Positions 25,130-32,679 of a stretch of 64,000 bases of DNA are shown here, in pieces. Position numbers and translations under genes: made by a program. The stretch's first letter is position 1. Each line of letters starts with the position of its first letter. Source of the stretch: Idiomarina baltica OS145. GTDB taxonomy: Bacteria > Pseudomonadota > Gammaproteobacteria > Enterobacterales > Alteromonadaceae. The notes beneath the pieces are model-generated. The model was not told the DNA's origin, did no database searches, and saw only the letters and a list, made by a program, of their open reading frames with translations. The stretch is taken from positions 139,229-203,228 of the forward strand of contig NZ_CH672404.1 of assembly GCF_000152885.1 (NCBI RefSeq), written 5' to 3'.

Positions 25130-26178
25130 TGGCTGGATCGATTAAAGTACTTATCGTTGATGACTCGGCGCTGGTACGACGGACACTTAGCGAAATTTTA
25201 GCCGAACATGCGGATATCGACATTGTCGGGACGGCGACCGAACCTTTTGCTGCGGTTGATATTATTCGTCATTGTGTACCGGATGTGATCATTTTAGATG
25301 TTGAAATGCCGCGCATGGATGGTTTGACGTTTTTACGAAAAATCATGGCGCAACGGCCTATTCCGGTGGTGATCTGTTCGACGCTTGTAGGTGACAACAA
25401 TGAGACACACATGCGAGCGCTTGAGTATGGTGCTGTCGAAATTATTCAGAAGCCAACGCTCAATACACAACAGTTTTTGCGTGATGCTAAAGTCCGCTTT
25501 ATTGATGCGGTACGCGCAGCCGCTAATGCTGATTTACGAAAACTTAAGCGTCAAGCCGCTGCGCCAGCGGTCAAGGCCGCCTTTAGACCACGCAGTGCGG
25601 CAATGGCGAAAACCACGGAAAAAGTAATCGTGGTCGGGGCTTCAACCGGAGGCACTGAGGCGATTAAACGTTTCTTAGAGGCGATGCCGCTCGACTGTCC
25701 TGCTATCGTGATCGTGCAACACATGCCGGAAAACTTCACCCGTAGTTTTGCGCAGCGGATGAACCAATTGTGTGGCATTGCGGTTAAAGAGGCGGCCCAT
25801 GGGGATTCGCTATTGCGCGGTCATGCACTCATTGCACCGGGAAACTTTCATATGACGGTGGCTCGAAGCGGTGCCCGTTATCATGTGGATGTAAAACAGG
25901 GACCGCTCGTATCGCGCCACCGCCCGTCGGTTGATGTGCTGTTTCGTTCCGCCGCGCAGTACTTGGGGTCGAACGGGATCGGGGTGATTCTAACCGGAAT
26001 GGGTAATGATGGTGCTGCGGGACTTTTGGCGATGCGCCAAGCGGGCGCGATGACCTTTGGTCAGGATGAAGCCAGTAGTGTGGTCTATGGCATGCCCAAG
26101 GCCGCCAATGACTTAGGTGCTGTCACCAAAGAGTTACCGCTGATGCAGTTGCCGCAAGCGGTTTTGAATGTCTGTTAG
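25129..26178 (+). CDS. cheB: Chemotaxis protein-glutamate methylesterase CheB
   Basis: 349 residues. The receiver (1-125) has VDDSALVRR, acceptor Asp in [13 protein letters not shown] and Lys in IIQKP. A linker rich in R, K and A leads to the methylesterase domain (about 165-345) with the catalytic Ser in [11 protein letters not shown], His in [15 protein letters not shown] and Asp in [10 protein letters not shown]. It removes methyl groups from receptors and deamidates glutamines. The ATG overlaps the cheR stop, showing coupling. Intact, unlike its partner cheR. Confidence 0.95.
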   Translation: MAGSIKVLIVDDSALVRRTLSEILAEHADIDIVGTATEPFAAVDIIRHCVPDVIILDVEMPRMDGLTFLRKIMAQRPIPVVICSTLVGDNNETHMRALEYGAVEIIQKPTLNTQQFLRDAKVRFIDAVRAAANADLRKLKRQAAAPAVKAAFRPRSAAMAKTTEKVIVVGASTGGTEAIKRFLEAMPLDCPAIVIVQHMPENFTRSFAQRMNQLCGIAVKEAAHGDSLLRGHALIAPGNFHMTVARSGARYHVDVKQGPLVSRHRPSVDVLFRSAAQYLGSNGIGVILTGMGNDGAAGLLAMRQAGAMTFGQDEASSVVYGMPKAANDLGAVTKELPLMQLPQAVLNVC

Positions 26179-26195
26179 TCAAGGAGTGCAAAGCC

Positions 26196-26684
26196 ATGAA
26201 CATAAAGCAAGAAGTGATACATAGCGGCGAGCTGGTTTTTGGTCGAGGTCCTCGCAAGATTGCTACTTTACTAGGTTCATGTGTGGCTATCGTGTTATGG
26301 CATCCGCAATCGGGGTACGGTGGCATGTGTCATTTTGTGCTGCCTACACAACCGACTAATGAACCAGACAACGTGCCGGCACGCTATTGCGATAAAGCAA
26401 TGGCATTATTTGCTCAGTTGGCAGAGGAACGAAATTTAAAACTTAGTCAGTTCGACGGGCGCATTTTTGGCGGTGGTCAACTGACCGCAGGTGAGCGCAT
26501 GCGTAGCGTTTTAGGCGAAGAACAACTACGCCCAGTGGGGCAAAAAAATGCTACGGCAGCCTTTCAGGCATTACTTGCGCATGGGGTCAATATTAAGGAA
26601 GCGGATGTAGGCGAGTTCGGTTATCGAAAAGTGCGTTTGAACTTACTGAATGGTGAGTGTGAAGTGCAGTTCGAGGCCTGTTAA
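26196..26684 (+). CDS. cheD: Chemoreceptor glutamine deamidase CheD
   Basis: 162 residues after AAGGAG. The CheD fold carries TLLGSCVAIVLWHPQSGYGGMCHFVLP with the catalytic Cys in GSC and the His of MCHF, and later FGGGQL. CheD deamidates receptor glutamines and interacts with CheC or CheB in other bacteria. It begins 18 bp after cheB and is the last gene of the cluster. A 10-bp perfect hairpin spans its stop codon. Confidence 0.94.
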   Translation: MNIKQEVIHSGELVFGRGPRKIATLLGSCVAIVLWHPQSGYGGMCHFVLPTQPTNEPDNVPARYCDKAMALFAQLAEERNLKLSQFDGRIFGGGQLTAGERMRSVLGEEQLRPVGQKNATAAFQALLAHGVNIKEADVGEFGYRKVRLNLLNGECEVQFEAC

Positions 26685-26695
26685 TGCCTCGAACT
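26668..26695. terminator. Strong hairpin across the cheD stop codon
   Basis: AGTTCGAGGC (26668-26677) pairs with GCCTCGAACT (26686-26695) around an 8-nt loop containing the TAA. There is no U-tract on either side, so it is either a weak terminator or an mRNA-stabilising 3' structure between convergent genes. Confidence 0.45.
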
Positions 26696-26703
26696 GAATA
26701 ACG

Positions 26704-27198
26704 TTAACGAACAGTTACATTGCGTCGTGCTAAAAAGTCGAGTAACCAACCATGCCCCTCGACTGACTTCGAGATACGAATGACGGTGCCGTCGGCGAAC
26801 TTCAAAATATAACGACCGGTTAATGATGAAAAACGCGCACTTTTAAGCTCACTCCATTGACCACTTTGCGGCTTACGCCAGGGGGTGGAGTAGCTTATGG
26901 TTCGCTCATCAAATGAACCTTTGACTAATATCGACTCAGCGATTAAATAACCGAGCAAGAGAACGGCCAATACTAAAAGACCAATACCGATACCGCTGTC
27001 GGTGACAAAGGCTTCAGTCACCGAGCTCATGTTCACGATCGCCAAAATGACCACGAGGATGAGTAAACCAAGAATAACGTTGGAAACGAGGCCTGAACGG
27101 AGCTCTCCATACTTAACGCTATAACGTCGTTGGTGCGCAATAGCATGGAGTAGTGGCGTGCAGGCTATTAGGAGCAACGCAGTAATTATTAGAATCAT
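26704..27198 (-). CDS. Hypothetical inner-membrane protein (164 aa)
   Basis: Taken from the ATG at 27198, which gives MILIITALLLIACTPLLH; an upstream ATG at 27219 adds seven residues. Three membrane helices are visible (the N-terminal one; SNVILGLLILVVILAIVNM; GIGLLVLAVLLLGYLI). A C-terminal domain of about 70 residues follows (ERTISYSTPWRKPQSGQWSE, RYILKFADGTVIRISKSVEG, LLDFL) that resembles the bacterial PH-like membrane-associated domains. No function is known. Convergent with cheD. Confidence 0.7.
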   Translation of the reverse strand: MILIITALLLIACTPLLHAIAHQRRYSVKYGELRSGLVSNVILGLLILVVILAIVNMSSVTEAFVTDSGIGIGLLVLAVLLLGYLIAESILVKGSFDERTISYSTPWRKPQSGQWSELKSARFSSLTGRYILKFADGTVIRISKSVEGHGWLLDFLARRNVTVR

Positions 27199-27476
27199 TG
27201 TAACATACCCAGTGTGCAAGCAACGAGAAAACGATCCAGTAGAGAAAAGCTCTACTAGTCACAGGGTGCGCTAATATACATAGCACACTTTAGTATAGCA
27301 AACATTAAAAAAAAGACTCGCTATATAATGTGTTATAAAACGAAGGTCGACGTCAAAGGTCGTCAAGTTCTTGAGTTTAGGTTCTGTAAACGCCTGCTCG
27401 TTGACTTGTCGCGTTATGGCAATGATGGTATTTTGTCACGCCTTAAAATTGCTGTCGGTGGCTAGAATGAATCAAG

Positions 27477-28754
27477 ATGCACGGGAATTCGCCTTTGAAT
27501 CGTAAACTGATCCTACTTGTAGCGATTGTGACGTTATTAGGTGTTTGGTTAGTTGATGACCCTCACCCGTCATTCCAATCCGCATCTATTCCCCAACCGA
27601 TCACGCCTTTTTCTGCCGAGCTTGACGCCGAATATGGGCAAGCTCCCACCAATACGATCCGTGGCTCACGTTCGGGGACGCTAGTGACATTAGCCCCAGG
27701 TCAGAACCTCACAACCTTGTTAGGTAAGCAGGGTATTTCGCAACGGCAGGTTGCGTTGTTGGCGATGGCGGCTGAATCTGTGATTGACTTGGGACGACTA
27801 CAGGTTGGCATCAATATTGCGGTCGCACAGCCCGCTCCGGGTCAACATCGTGTCCGGCTGGCGCGTGAGTACGGTGAGCTGGTGCAAGCCACTTATGTCG
27901 AGGGTCAATGGCATGTCGAGCTATTGCATGTGCCAACCGAGCAATTGGCTGAAGAGCATGACTTGGTGATCCACAATAGCTTGTATCAAGATGCTGAACA
28001 AAATGGAATACCCAATGCTGTGATCAACAGCTCAGTGATGGCGCTTTCGCATTTTGTTGATTTCCAACGCCAAGTGCAGCCCGGGGATCTGATGGAAGTG
28101 CGCTTTGAACGCACAGAGGTGGTGAGTTTTAAACCGCTTTTCAGCCATTTACAAAACCCGCTACTACTGACTTATTTGCGGTTTACTAATGCTGGAGAAG
28201 ACTATCGTTTAATTCGCTATAAGGGCTCGTTTTATTTCCCCGATGGCCGTTTAGCACAGAGTTTCTTGTTGAAAACACCTCTTAATGGTGCGCGTCTATC
28301 ATCGTATTATGGTAATCGTCATCATCCCGTATTGGGCTATGATCGCATGCATAAAGGAATTGATTTTAGCGCGCCGATAGGCACCCCCATCATGGCTGCG
28401 GGTCGCGGCGTGGTTAAGCGCGCGAATCGATACGGGAGTTTTGGTAATGCGGTGGTCATCGATCACGGTGATGGTTATGAGACTTTATACGCGCATCTGA
28501 ATGGTTTTGCTGAAGGGCTCAAACCCGGTGACCACGTTCAACAAGGGGATGTGATTGGCTATTTAGGTAGAACCGGTCTCTCCGCGGGGCGTCATTTGCA
28601 TTACGAAGTACATCGTCATGGCCGCGCTATAAATCCTCTCGATATCAAAGCGCCGGCTCAAGCGCGGTTACAAGGTTCCGCGCTTGAGGGCTTCAAGCAA
28701 CAGCTGGCACAACTTAAATCTTCTGACAGTCAATTGGCCAGCTTGGCGCCTTAG
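27477..28754 (+). CDS. M23 murein endopeptidase (MepM-like)
   Basis: 425 residues. An N-terminal membrane anchor (LILLVAIVTLLGVWLV) is followed by a LysM/OapA-like region (about 60-115: LAPGQNLTTLLGKQGISQRQ), then a linker and the M23 lysostaphin-like domain (about 290-385). Zinc ligands are present: GYDRMHKGIDFSAPIGTPI (His, Asp) and HLHYEV (second His pair), with GNAVVIDHGDGYETLYAHL between. It should cleave peptide cross-links in periplasmic peptidoglycan to allow wall growth. It stands alone; upstream 257 bp hold no other gene. Confidence 0.9.
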   Translation: MHGNSPLNRKLILLVAIVTLLGVWLVDDPHPSFQSASIPQPITPFSAELDAEYGQAPTNTIRGSRSGTLVTLAPGQNLTTLLGKQGISQRQVALLAMAAESVIDLGRLQVGINIAVAQPAPGQHRVRLAREYGELVQATYVEGQWHVELLHVPTEQLAEEHDLVIHNSLYQDAEQNGIPNAVINSSVMALSHFVDFQRQVQPGDLMEVRFERTEVVSFKPLFSHLQNPLLLTYLRFTNAGEDYRLIRYKGSFYFPDGRLAQSFLLKTPLNGARLSSYYGNRHHPVLGYDRMHKGIDFSAPIGTPIMAAGRGVVKRANRYGSFGNAVVIDHGDGYETLYAHLNGFAEGLKPGDHVQQGDVIGYLGRTGLSAGRHLHYEVHRHGRAINPLDIKAPAQARLQGSALEGFKQQLAQLKSSDSQLASLAP

Positions 28755-28773
28755 TAAGCGCCATCGCTGTAGG

Positions 28774-28869
28774 TTAACCGAGTACTTCAGTATAAAACTC
28801 TACCGCTTTATCGAGATCGGGAACAGACAATCCAATATGTGAGAAAGCTTTGGGAAATACGTTGCTCAT
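28774..28869 (-). pseudogene. VOC/glyoxalase-family N-terminal fragment (31 aa)
   Basis: ATG 28869 begins MSNVFPKAFSHIGLSVPDLD and runs through KAVEFYTEVLG to a TAA at 28774-28776. H-I-G-L-S-V-P-D-L-D-K-A-V-E-F-Y is the standard first strand and helix of the vicinal oxygen chelate fold, with the metal-ligand His. The remaining roughly 100 residues are absent. It was probably divergent from the LysR remnant beside it. Confidence 0.75.
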
Positions 28870-28884
28870 TATTACCTCATTCAT

Positions 28885-28998
28885 CGATTACCACAGCCCG
28901 TGACTGAACCCATCTACTGTGTAACGCGCAAAGGTCCGCAGCTGCCTAGTCGTATTTCGCGCGTGGTGCGCCATATTGAAAGAAGTTTACAACGCTAA
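28885..28998 (+). pseudogene. LysR-type regulator C-terminal remnant
   Basis: The plus-strand frame reads LPQPVTEPIYCVTRKGPQLP, then SRISRVVRHIERSLQR and TAA at 28996-28998. The P-I-Y-x-V-x-x-x-G-x-x-L-P-x-R pattern is the end of the LysR substrate-binding domain. No helix-turn-helix part remains. It lies head to head with the VOC fragment, as LysR genes often do with their target, so a deletion probably removed most of both. The following 240 bp contain no gene that I can see. Confidence 0.55.
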
Positions 28999-29239
28999 AT
29001 AAGGGTGGTACCCGCATTCGTTTGGTTACCTGCGTTGCCCCTCTCGACCATTAAAGTCGCGAGCGGTATTATTGCTTGGGTGCCACGGTGCGTGCGAAAA
29101 ATAATACTGCCACGGCGATATTAAAGCGTGCTGACGAAAATCTTTACAGCGTCAAGATGGCTGGACGTAACCGTGTTGTATTGCGCTAAACTTTTGCTCG
29201 GTGGATAATGCGACCTCGCTTTTCTAATAGGAGAATGTT

Positions 29240-30019
29240 GTGCAACTAACTGTAACGGCCCTGGTAACCACTTTAAGTCTAACTTTATTGAGTGCCTGTA
29301 GTACAAAGCCAAACCACGAGGTAAGTTCGGCATCGACCGTTTTGCCTCCGTCAGTAAAGTGGCAAACGCAAAGCAAAGAATACCCACTCATCACTCGAGC
29401 CATATACCGAGACGCAGCGTTACAGCTTATGCAGCGTGAGCTACCGACAAACTGGGTTGTGGTGATGGATGTCGACGAGACGGTGCTGGATAACAGCGGT
29501 TATCAAGCGATGCTGAGTCAATCGGGGCAATCGTACTCGACAGCAAGCTGGAATCAGTGGGTCAAAAGTAAACAGGCGAAACTGGTGCCAGGAGCGAGTG
29601 ACTTTATTACGTCCGTGGTGAGCGCGGGAGGCAAAGTCGCGTTGGTTACCAATAGAAACAAGCAATTGGATAGTTATACTTGGCAAAATCTTGAAGCCAT
29701 GGGCTTGCCGATTAACACTGACAATACGTGCCTGATGGGGCGTAGCCAAGCGGACAAGGACGCGGTCGATGGTCAGCAGATTGTGAATGACAAAGATCTG
29801 CGTCGCCAACAGCTAATGACCGGCGATGTTGATTGTTATAACCCTTCTGATGAGGCGGTCGCCGAATGGTCACAGCCGCATAACATCGTGATGCAAGTAG
29901 GCGACAATATTGAAGATATTGCGAAAACTACGCAAGCGTCTGCGGATCCGAGCGCCTTATTGCCTCGCTTTGGCAAGGATATCGTTATTTTACCTAATCC
30001 GATGTACGGCTCGTGGTAG
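29240..30019 (+). CDS. e(P4)-family class C acid phosphatase lipoprotein, C-terminally shortened
   Basis: 259 residues from GTG 29240 with AGGAG 6 bp upstream. The lipobox LLSAC gives an outer-membrane lipoprotein. HAD motifs are clear: VVVMDVDETVLDNSGYQ (nucleophile and acid/base Asp), KVALVTNRN, and QVGDNIEDI. Family members hydrolyse nucleotides and phosphomonoesters such as NMN in the periplasm. It ends ILPNPMYGSW-TAG, where homologues usually continue past GSWE for some 20 residues. The TAG is the GTAG foot of a lone REP hairpin, so insertion of the repeat seems to have trimmed the tail. Confidence 0.88.
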   Translation: MQLTVTALVTTLSLTLLSACSTKPNHEVSSASTVLPPSVKWQTQSKEYPLITRAIYRDAALQLMQRELPTNWVVVMDVDETVLDNSGYQAMLSQSGQSYSTASWNQWVKSKQAKLVPGASDFITSVVSAGGKVALVTNRNKQLDSYTWQNLEAMGLPINTDNTCLMGRSQADKDAVDGQQIVNDKDLRRQQLMTGDVDCYNPSDEAVAEWSQPHNIVMQVGDNIEDIAKTTQASADPSALLPRFGKDIVILPNPMYGSW

Positions 30020-30038
30020 GTCGCGCATTACGCGCGAC
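30017..30038. repeat. Isolated REP-like hairpin (type A)
   Basis: TAGGTCGCGC-ATTAC-GCGCGAC; the hairpin arms are GTCGCGC and GCGCGAC (30020-30038). It is the only copy seen outside 3.38-17.84 kb and has no partner hairpin. Its GTAG foot ends the phosphatase gene. Confidence 0.9.
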
Positions 30039-30046
30039 TCCGTCGT

Positions 30047-31522
30047 TTAATCGATAACGCGCAGTGAACGATATTCATCATATGCAAACTGGTCGGTCAT
30101 ACCGCTAATATAATCTTGAATTAAGCGACAGCGATAGTAGCGTTCCCAAAGTGGCGAGACGTCGGCATCGGTTGCTTTGACATAAGCGCGCACGTGTTTA
30201 CCTGATAGTTTATGACATAAACGGCTTGCTAGTGGGTAAGCGCGTTGTATTTTAGCCTCTTCACGCACCAGCCCTTGAAAGTCTTCCGTAGAGAGTTTGA
30301 GTAACGGGGCATAGATATCGAGTAAGCCGAGAATAATGGTATGACCGCGTAGCTCCTGTTGCTCGACTTCGGGTTGATTAAATACTCGTTTGAGGGCGAG
30401 GTTTTGCAGCGCTTCGCTAAGCCGGTGAGCAGGGCTGTCATCCTCCAGTAAAGCCTGATTAAAGTGACCATCAACTACAGCGTCAAAGTTGTCGATAAAG
30501 CGCTGCGCAGCGTGATTGACCAATATATTATGGATGTAGACGCGTAGCCAGATAAAAAACTGATTATCGGTATCAATGCTATCGTTTGCCGCGTATTGGT
30601 TGGCTTTTTTTAAAATGTCGTTTACTGAAATCGCTTTACCGTTGTACAAAAGTTCGGCTTGGTCGGGGTCGCCGCCTAAGCGGCTGAAGTGTTCTCGAAT
30701 GCCTTCGGCAACTTGTTCGCGGTTAAGAACGTGTTTTTCGACGGCATCCTCAAGATCCGCGATGCCGTAAGAGATATCGTCGGCCGCCTCCATTATGTAG
30801 CTTAGGAAGTGACGGTGCCCTTGAGGAAGCTCGAGCACCTGATAGAGATCTTTAATAAGTTGTTGCTCTGCTAAGTAATAGCCGGGCTTTTTGCCCAAAT
30901 AACTCAATGGGTCATTTTTACTGGGCTTCGGCTGGCTCGCTAAGCGTGTGTATTTTAAAACCGCCGCGATCTGGGTGTACGTCAGATTTAGACCCATGAG
31001 TGAGTGAATTAAACGAATCGCCTGGGCGTTACCTTCGAAACTCTGCAATTCATTTTTAATATCGGCGGCATCCGGTTCATCGAAATTGGCAAATAGTTCA
31101 TCATTATGCGTCGCAAACCAGCTACTGATTGCTGCCTCGCCAAAGTGACCAAAAGGCGGATTGCCGATATCGTGCATGATACACGCCATTTCGACACAGC
31201 TCTCCATCACTCGAAATAGTTCATGGGGTGAAGAGCCTTGTTCTGTTAACGTCTCAAAGTGGCCACCTTGTTTGAGCCGCTCACCTATCTCGCGCGTAAT
31301 ATAACGCCCATTTTGTTGGACCTCGAGTGAGTGCGTTAAACGGCTACGTACCGCTGCGTTGCGTTCTAGCGGAAAAACTTGTGTTTTCTGTTGCAAACGG
31401 CGTACCGCCGCCGAATTAATAATCCGACCGCGATCACTTTCGGCTGCGATGACCCAGTTCCCCGCGTGGCGGGAGTAGGGGCGGTCGGCTTTCATTCGGG
31501 TGACGAGACGGGCTAAATTCAC
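30047..31522 (-). CDS. dgt: dGTP triphosphohydrolase
   Basis: 491 residues. Dgt splits dGTP into deoxyguanosine and triphosphate. The HD metal site is complete: RSRLTHSLEVQQNGRYI (His), CIMHDIGNPPFGHFGE (His-Asp) and the later Asp in AADDISYGIADLEDA. INSAAVRRLQQKTQVFPL at the start is the usual substrate region. The length matches the long enterobacterial-type Dgt. It lies 8 bp from the isolated REP hairpin and converges with the phosphatase. Confidence 0.94.
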   Translation of the reverse strand: MNLARLVTRMKADRPYSRHAGNWVIAAESDRGRIINSAAVRRLQQKTQVFPLERNAAVRSRLTHSLEVQQNGRYITREIGERLKQGGHFETLTEQGSSPHELFRVMESCVEMACIMHDIGNPPFGHFGEAAISSWFATHNDELFANFDEPDAADIKNELQSFEGNAQAIRLIHSLMGLNLTYTQIAAVLKYTRLASQPKPSKNDPLSYLGKKPGYYLAEQQLIKDLYQVLELPQGHRHFLSYIMEAADDISYGIADLEDAVEKHVLNREQVAEGIREHFSRLGGDPDQAELLYNGKAISVNDILKKANQYAANDSIDTDNQFFIWLRVYIHNILVNHAAQRFIDNFDAVVDGHFNQALLEDDSPAHRLSEALQNLALKRVFNQPEVEQQELRGHTIILGLLDIYAPLLKLSTEDFQGLVREEAKIQRAYPLASRLCHKLSGKHVRAYVKATDADVSPLWERYYRCRLIQDYISGMTDQFAYDEYRSLRVID

Positions 31523-31592
31523 GGTGACTCCGCAGTTAAACGACTAAAGCCCCGTTTTATCAGCCCGCTTAACGCGAAGCAAGCATCGATGA

Positions 31593-31874
31593 TTAGTTGC
31601 ATACGTCCTCTACCAGCGCTTTTAGACGTTTGATACGTTTTGCATCACCTTCACTTTCCGCTTTGGCAAGGTCTATTTGTGCTTGTTGGCAGGCTTCAGA
31701 TTTGTCTGTTTTCATCCGCTCGAGTTCATCTTTTTGGTACTGATCCATGCCTTCAAAACCGTTGTATTCATCTCGAGACTCGACCGAGCGGTCTTTTTGA
31801 TATGGCTCAGCTTGATGGCTTTCGCAAGCTGATAGACTGGCGAGCAGTGCAAATACGAAGATGACTTTTTTCAT
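31593..31874 (-). CDS. Small hypothetical lipoprotein (93 aa)
   Basis: ATG 31874 begins MKKVIFVFALLASLSAC, a lipoprotein signal with lipobox LSAC; the frame extending to 31958 lacks such a feature. The mature protein is charged and helical (DQYQKDELERMKTDKSEACQ, AESEGDAKRIKRLKALVEDV), probably a coiled coil with two Cys. No family is recognised. Confidence 0.75.
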   Translation of the reverse strand: MKKVIFVFALLASLSACESHQAEPYQKDRSVESRDEYNGFEGMDQYQKDELERMKTDKSEACQQAQIDLAKAESEGDAKRIKRLKALVEDVCN

Positions 31875-32012
31875 TGGACGTCCTTGATTTTGTAATCTTG
31901 TTCCTACAATATGAATGATTGTTATTTTAATGTAAACACTATCTGGTTGCTCGTTCAACTATTTACTCGATGTTTACAATGGTGTGTGTAATTACAACAA
32001 TAATAATGTCGT

Positions 32013-32303
32013 ATGTTGAATTTAAAAATTTTAATGGTCGCGCTTAATGCGATAAAAGGCGAGCTGATGCTCGTTTCTGTAGCGCTGTGCTGCGTACTTA
32101 CTTTGAGTGTCTACCCGTTACCACTGATTACTTTCATGATTTTGCTGCCTGTTTTAACGGCGGTCACCCTCGCTGCTTACATTTCTGTTAATATATTTTT
32201 GCTTCGACGTAAGTTGATTAAGCAAAACCTCTATCAATTGTTTTTAGCGCAAAGCGAACATGAACGAGGTGAAGAAATCGCGGGTTACTTTAAAGGCTAT
32301 TAA
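32013..32303 (+). CDS. Hypothetical small membrane protein (96 aa)
   Basis: It has two hydrophobic segments (MLVSVALCCVLTLSVYPLPL and MILLPVLTAVTLAAYISVNIFLL), then a basic and acidic tail (RRKLIKQNLYQ, EHERGEEIAGYFKGY). No family is recognised. It is followed 40 bp later by another small membrane protein gene, and the two may be cotranscribed. Confidence 0.6.
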   Translation: MLNLKILMVALNAIKGELMLVSVALCCVLTLSVYPLPLITFMILLPVLTAVTLAAYISVNIFLLRRKLIKQNLYQLFLAQSEHERGEEIAGYFKGY

Positions 32304-32342
32304 TTTAGGGCTGTTAGTGATGATGGCTTGTGGAGAGGTGGT

Positions 32343-32546
32343 ATGGCTGACCAGGAAAAGGGTGCGTGGGTAAAACGTGCTTTGTTTGAACTATTTGTTG
32401 TTTGTTTTCCGTTGATTATTTTTGGCATGGTGGTGCTGGCCGATGGGTCTTTCCCAACGATGGCGGGCTACATGTTGGTGCAGTTGATAACGCTCATCGG
32501 CTATATTCTATTTAAAAATAAGTCGACTGCACGTGAACACGAGTAG
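32343..32546 (+). CDS. Hypothetical small membrane protein (67 aa)
   Basis: ATG 32343 after GGAGAGGTGGT gives MADQEKGAWVKRALFELFVV; the GTG at 32328 is an alternative. Two hydrophobic helices (LFELFVVCFPLIIFGMVVLA and MLVQLITLIGYILF) and short charged ends. No known family. Confidence 0.6.
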   Translation: MADQEKGAWVKRALFELFVVCFPLIIFGMVVLADGSFPTMAGYMLVQLITLIGYILFKNKSTAREHE

Positions 32547-32679
32547 GAGGCGAGTGAGTTAAAGTAACTTTAAAATAACCTTTTACTCATTGTAATAATT
32601 TTTGTAATAAAGGCATCAGTCGCAGTTTTAAACGTATGCTTCAAAATAATCGAAACTTGGGTGAGCATTTGGTGCCGGT

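Noticed and set aside
29000..29100. AAGGGTGGTACCCGC, similar to the T-box AGGGTGGNACCGCG motif
   Set aside because: The match fails in the second half (ACCCGC). There is no specifier stem or terminator, T-boxes are not known from gammaproteobacteria, and the gene downstream is a phosphatase.
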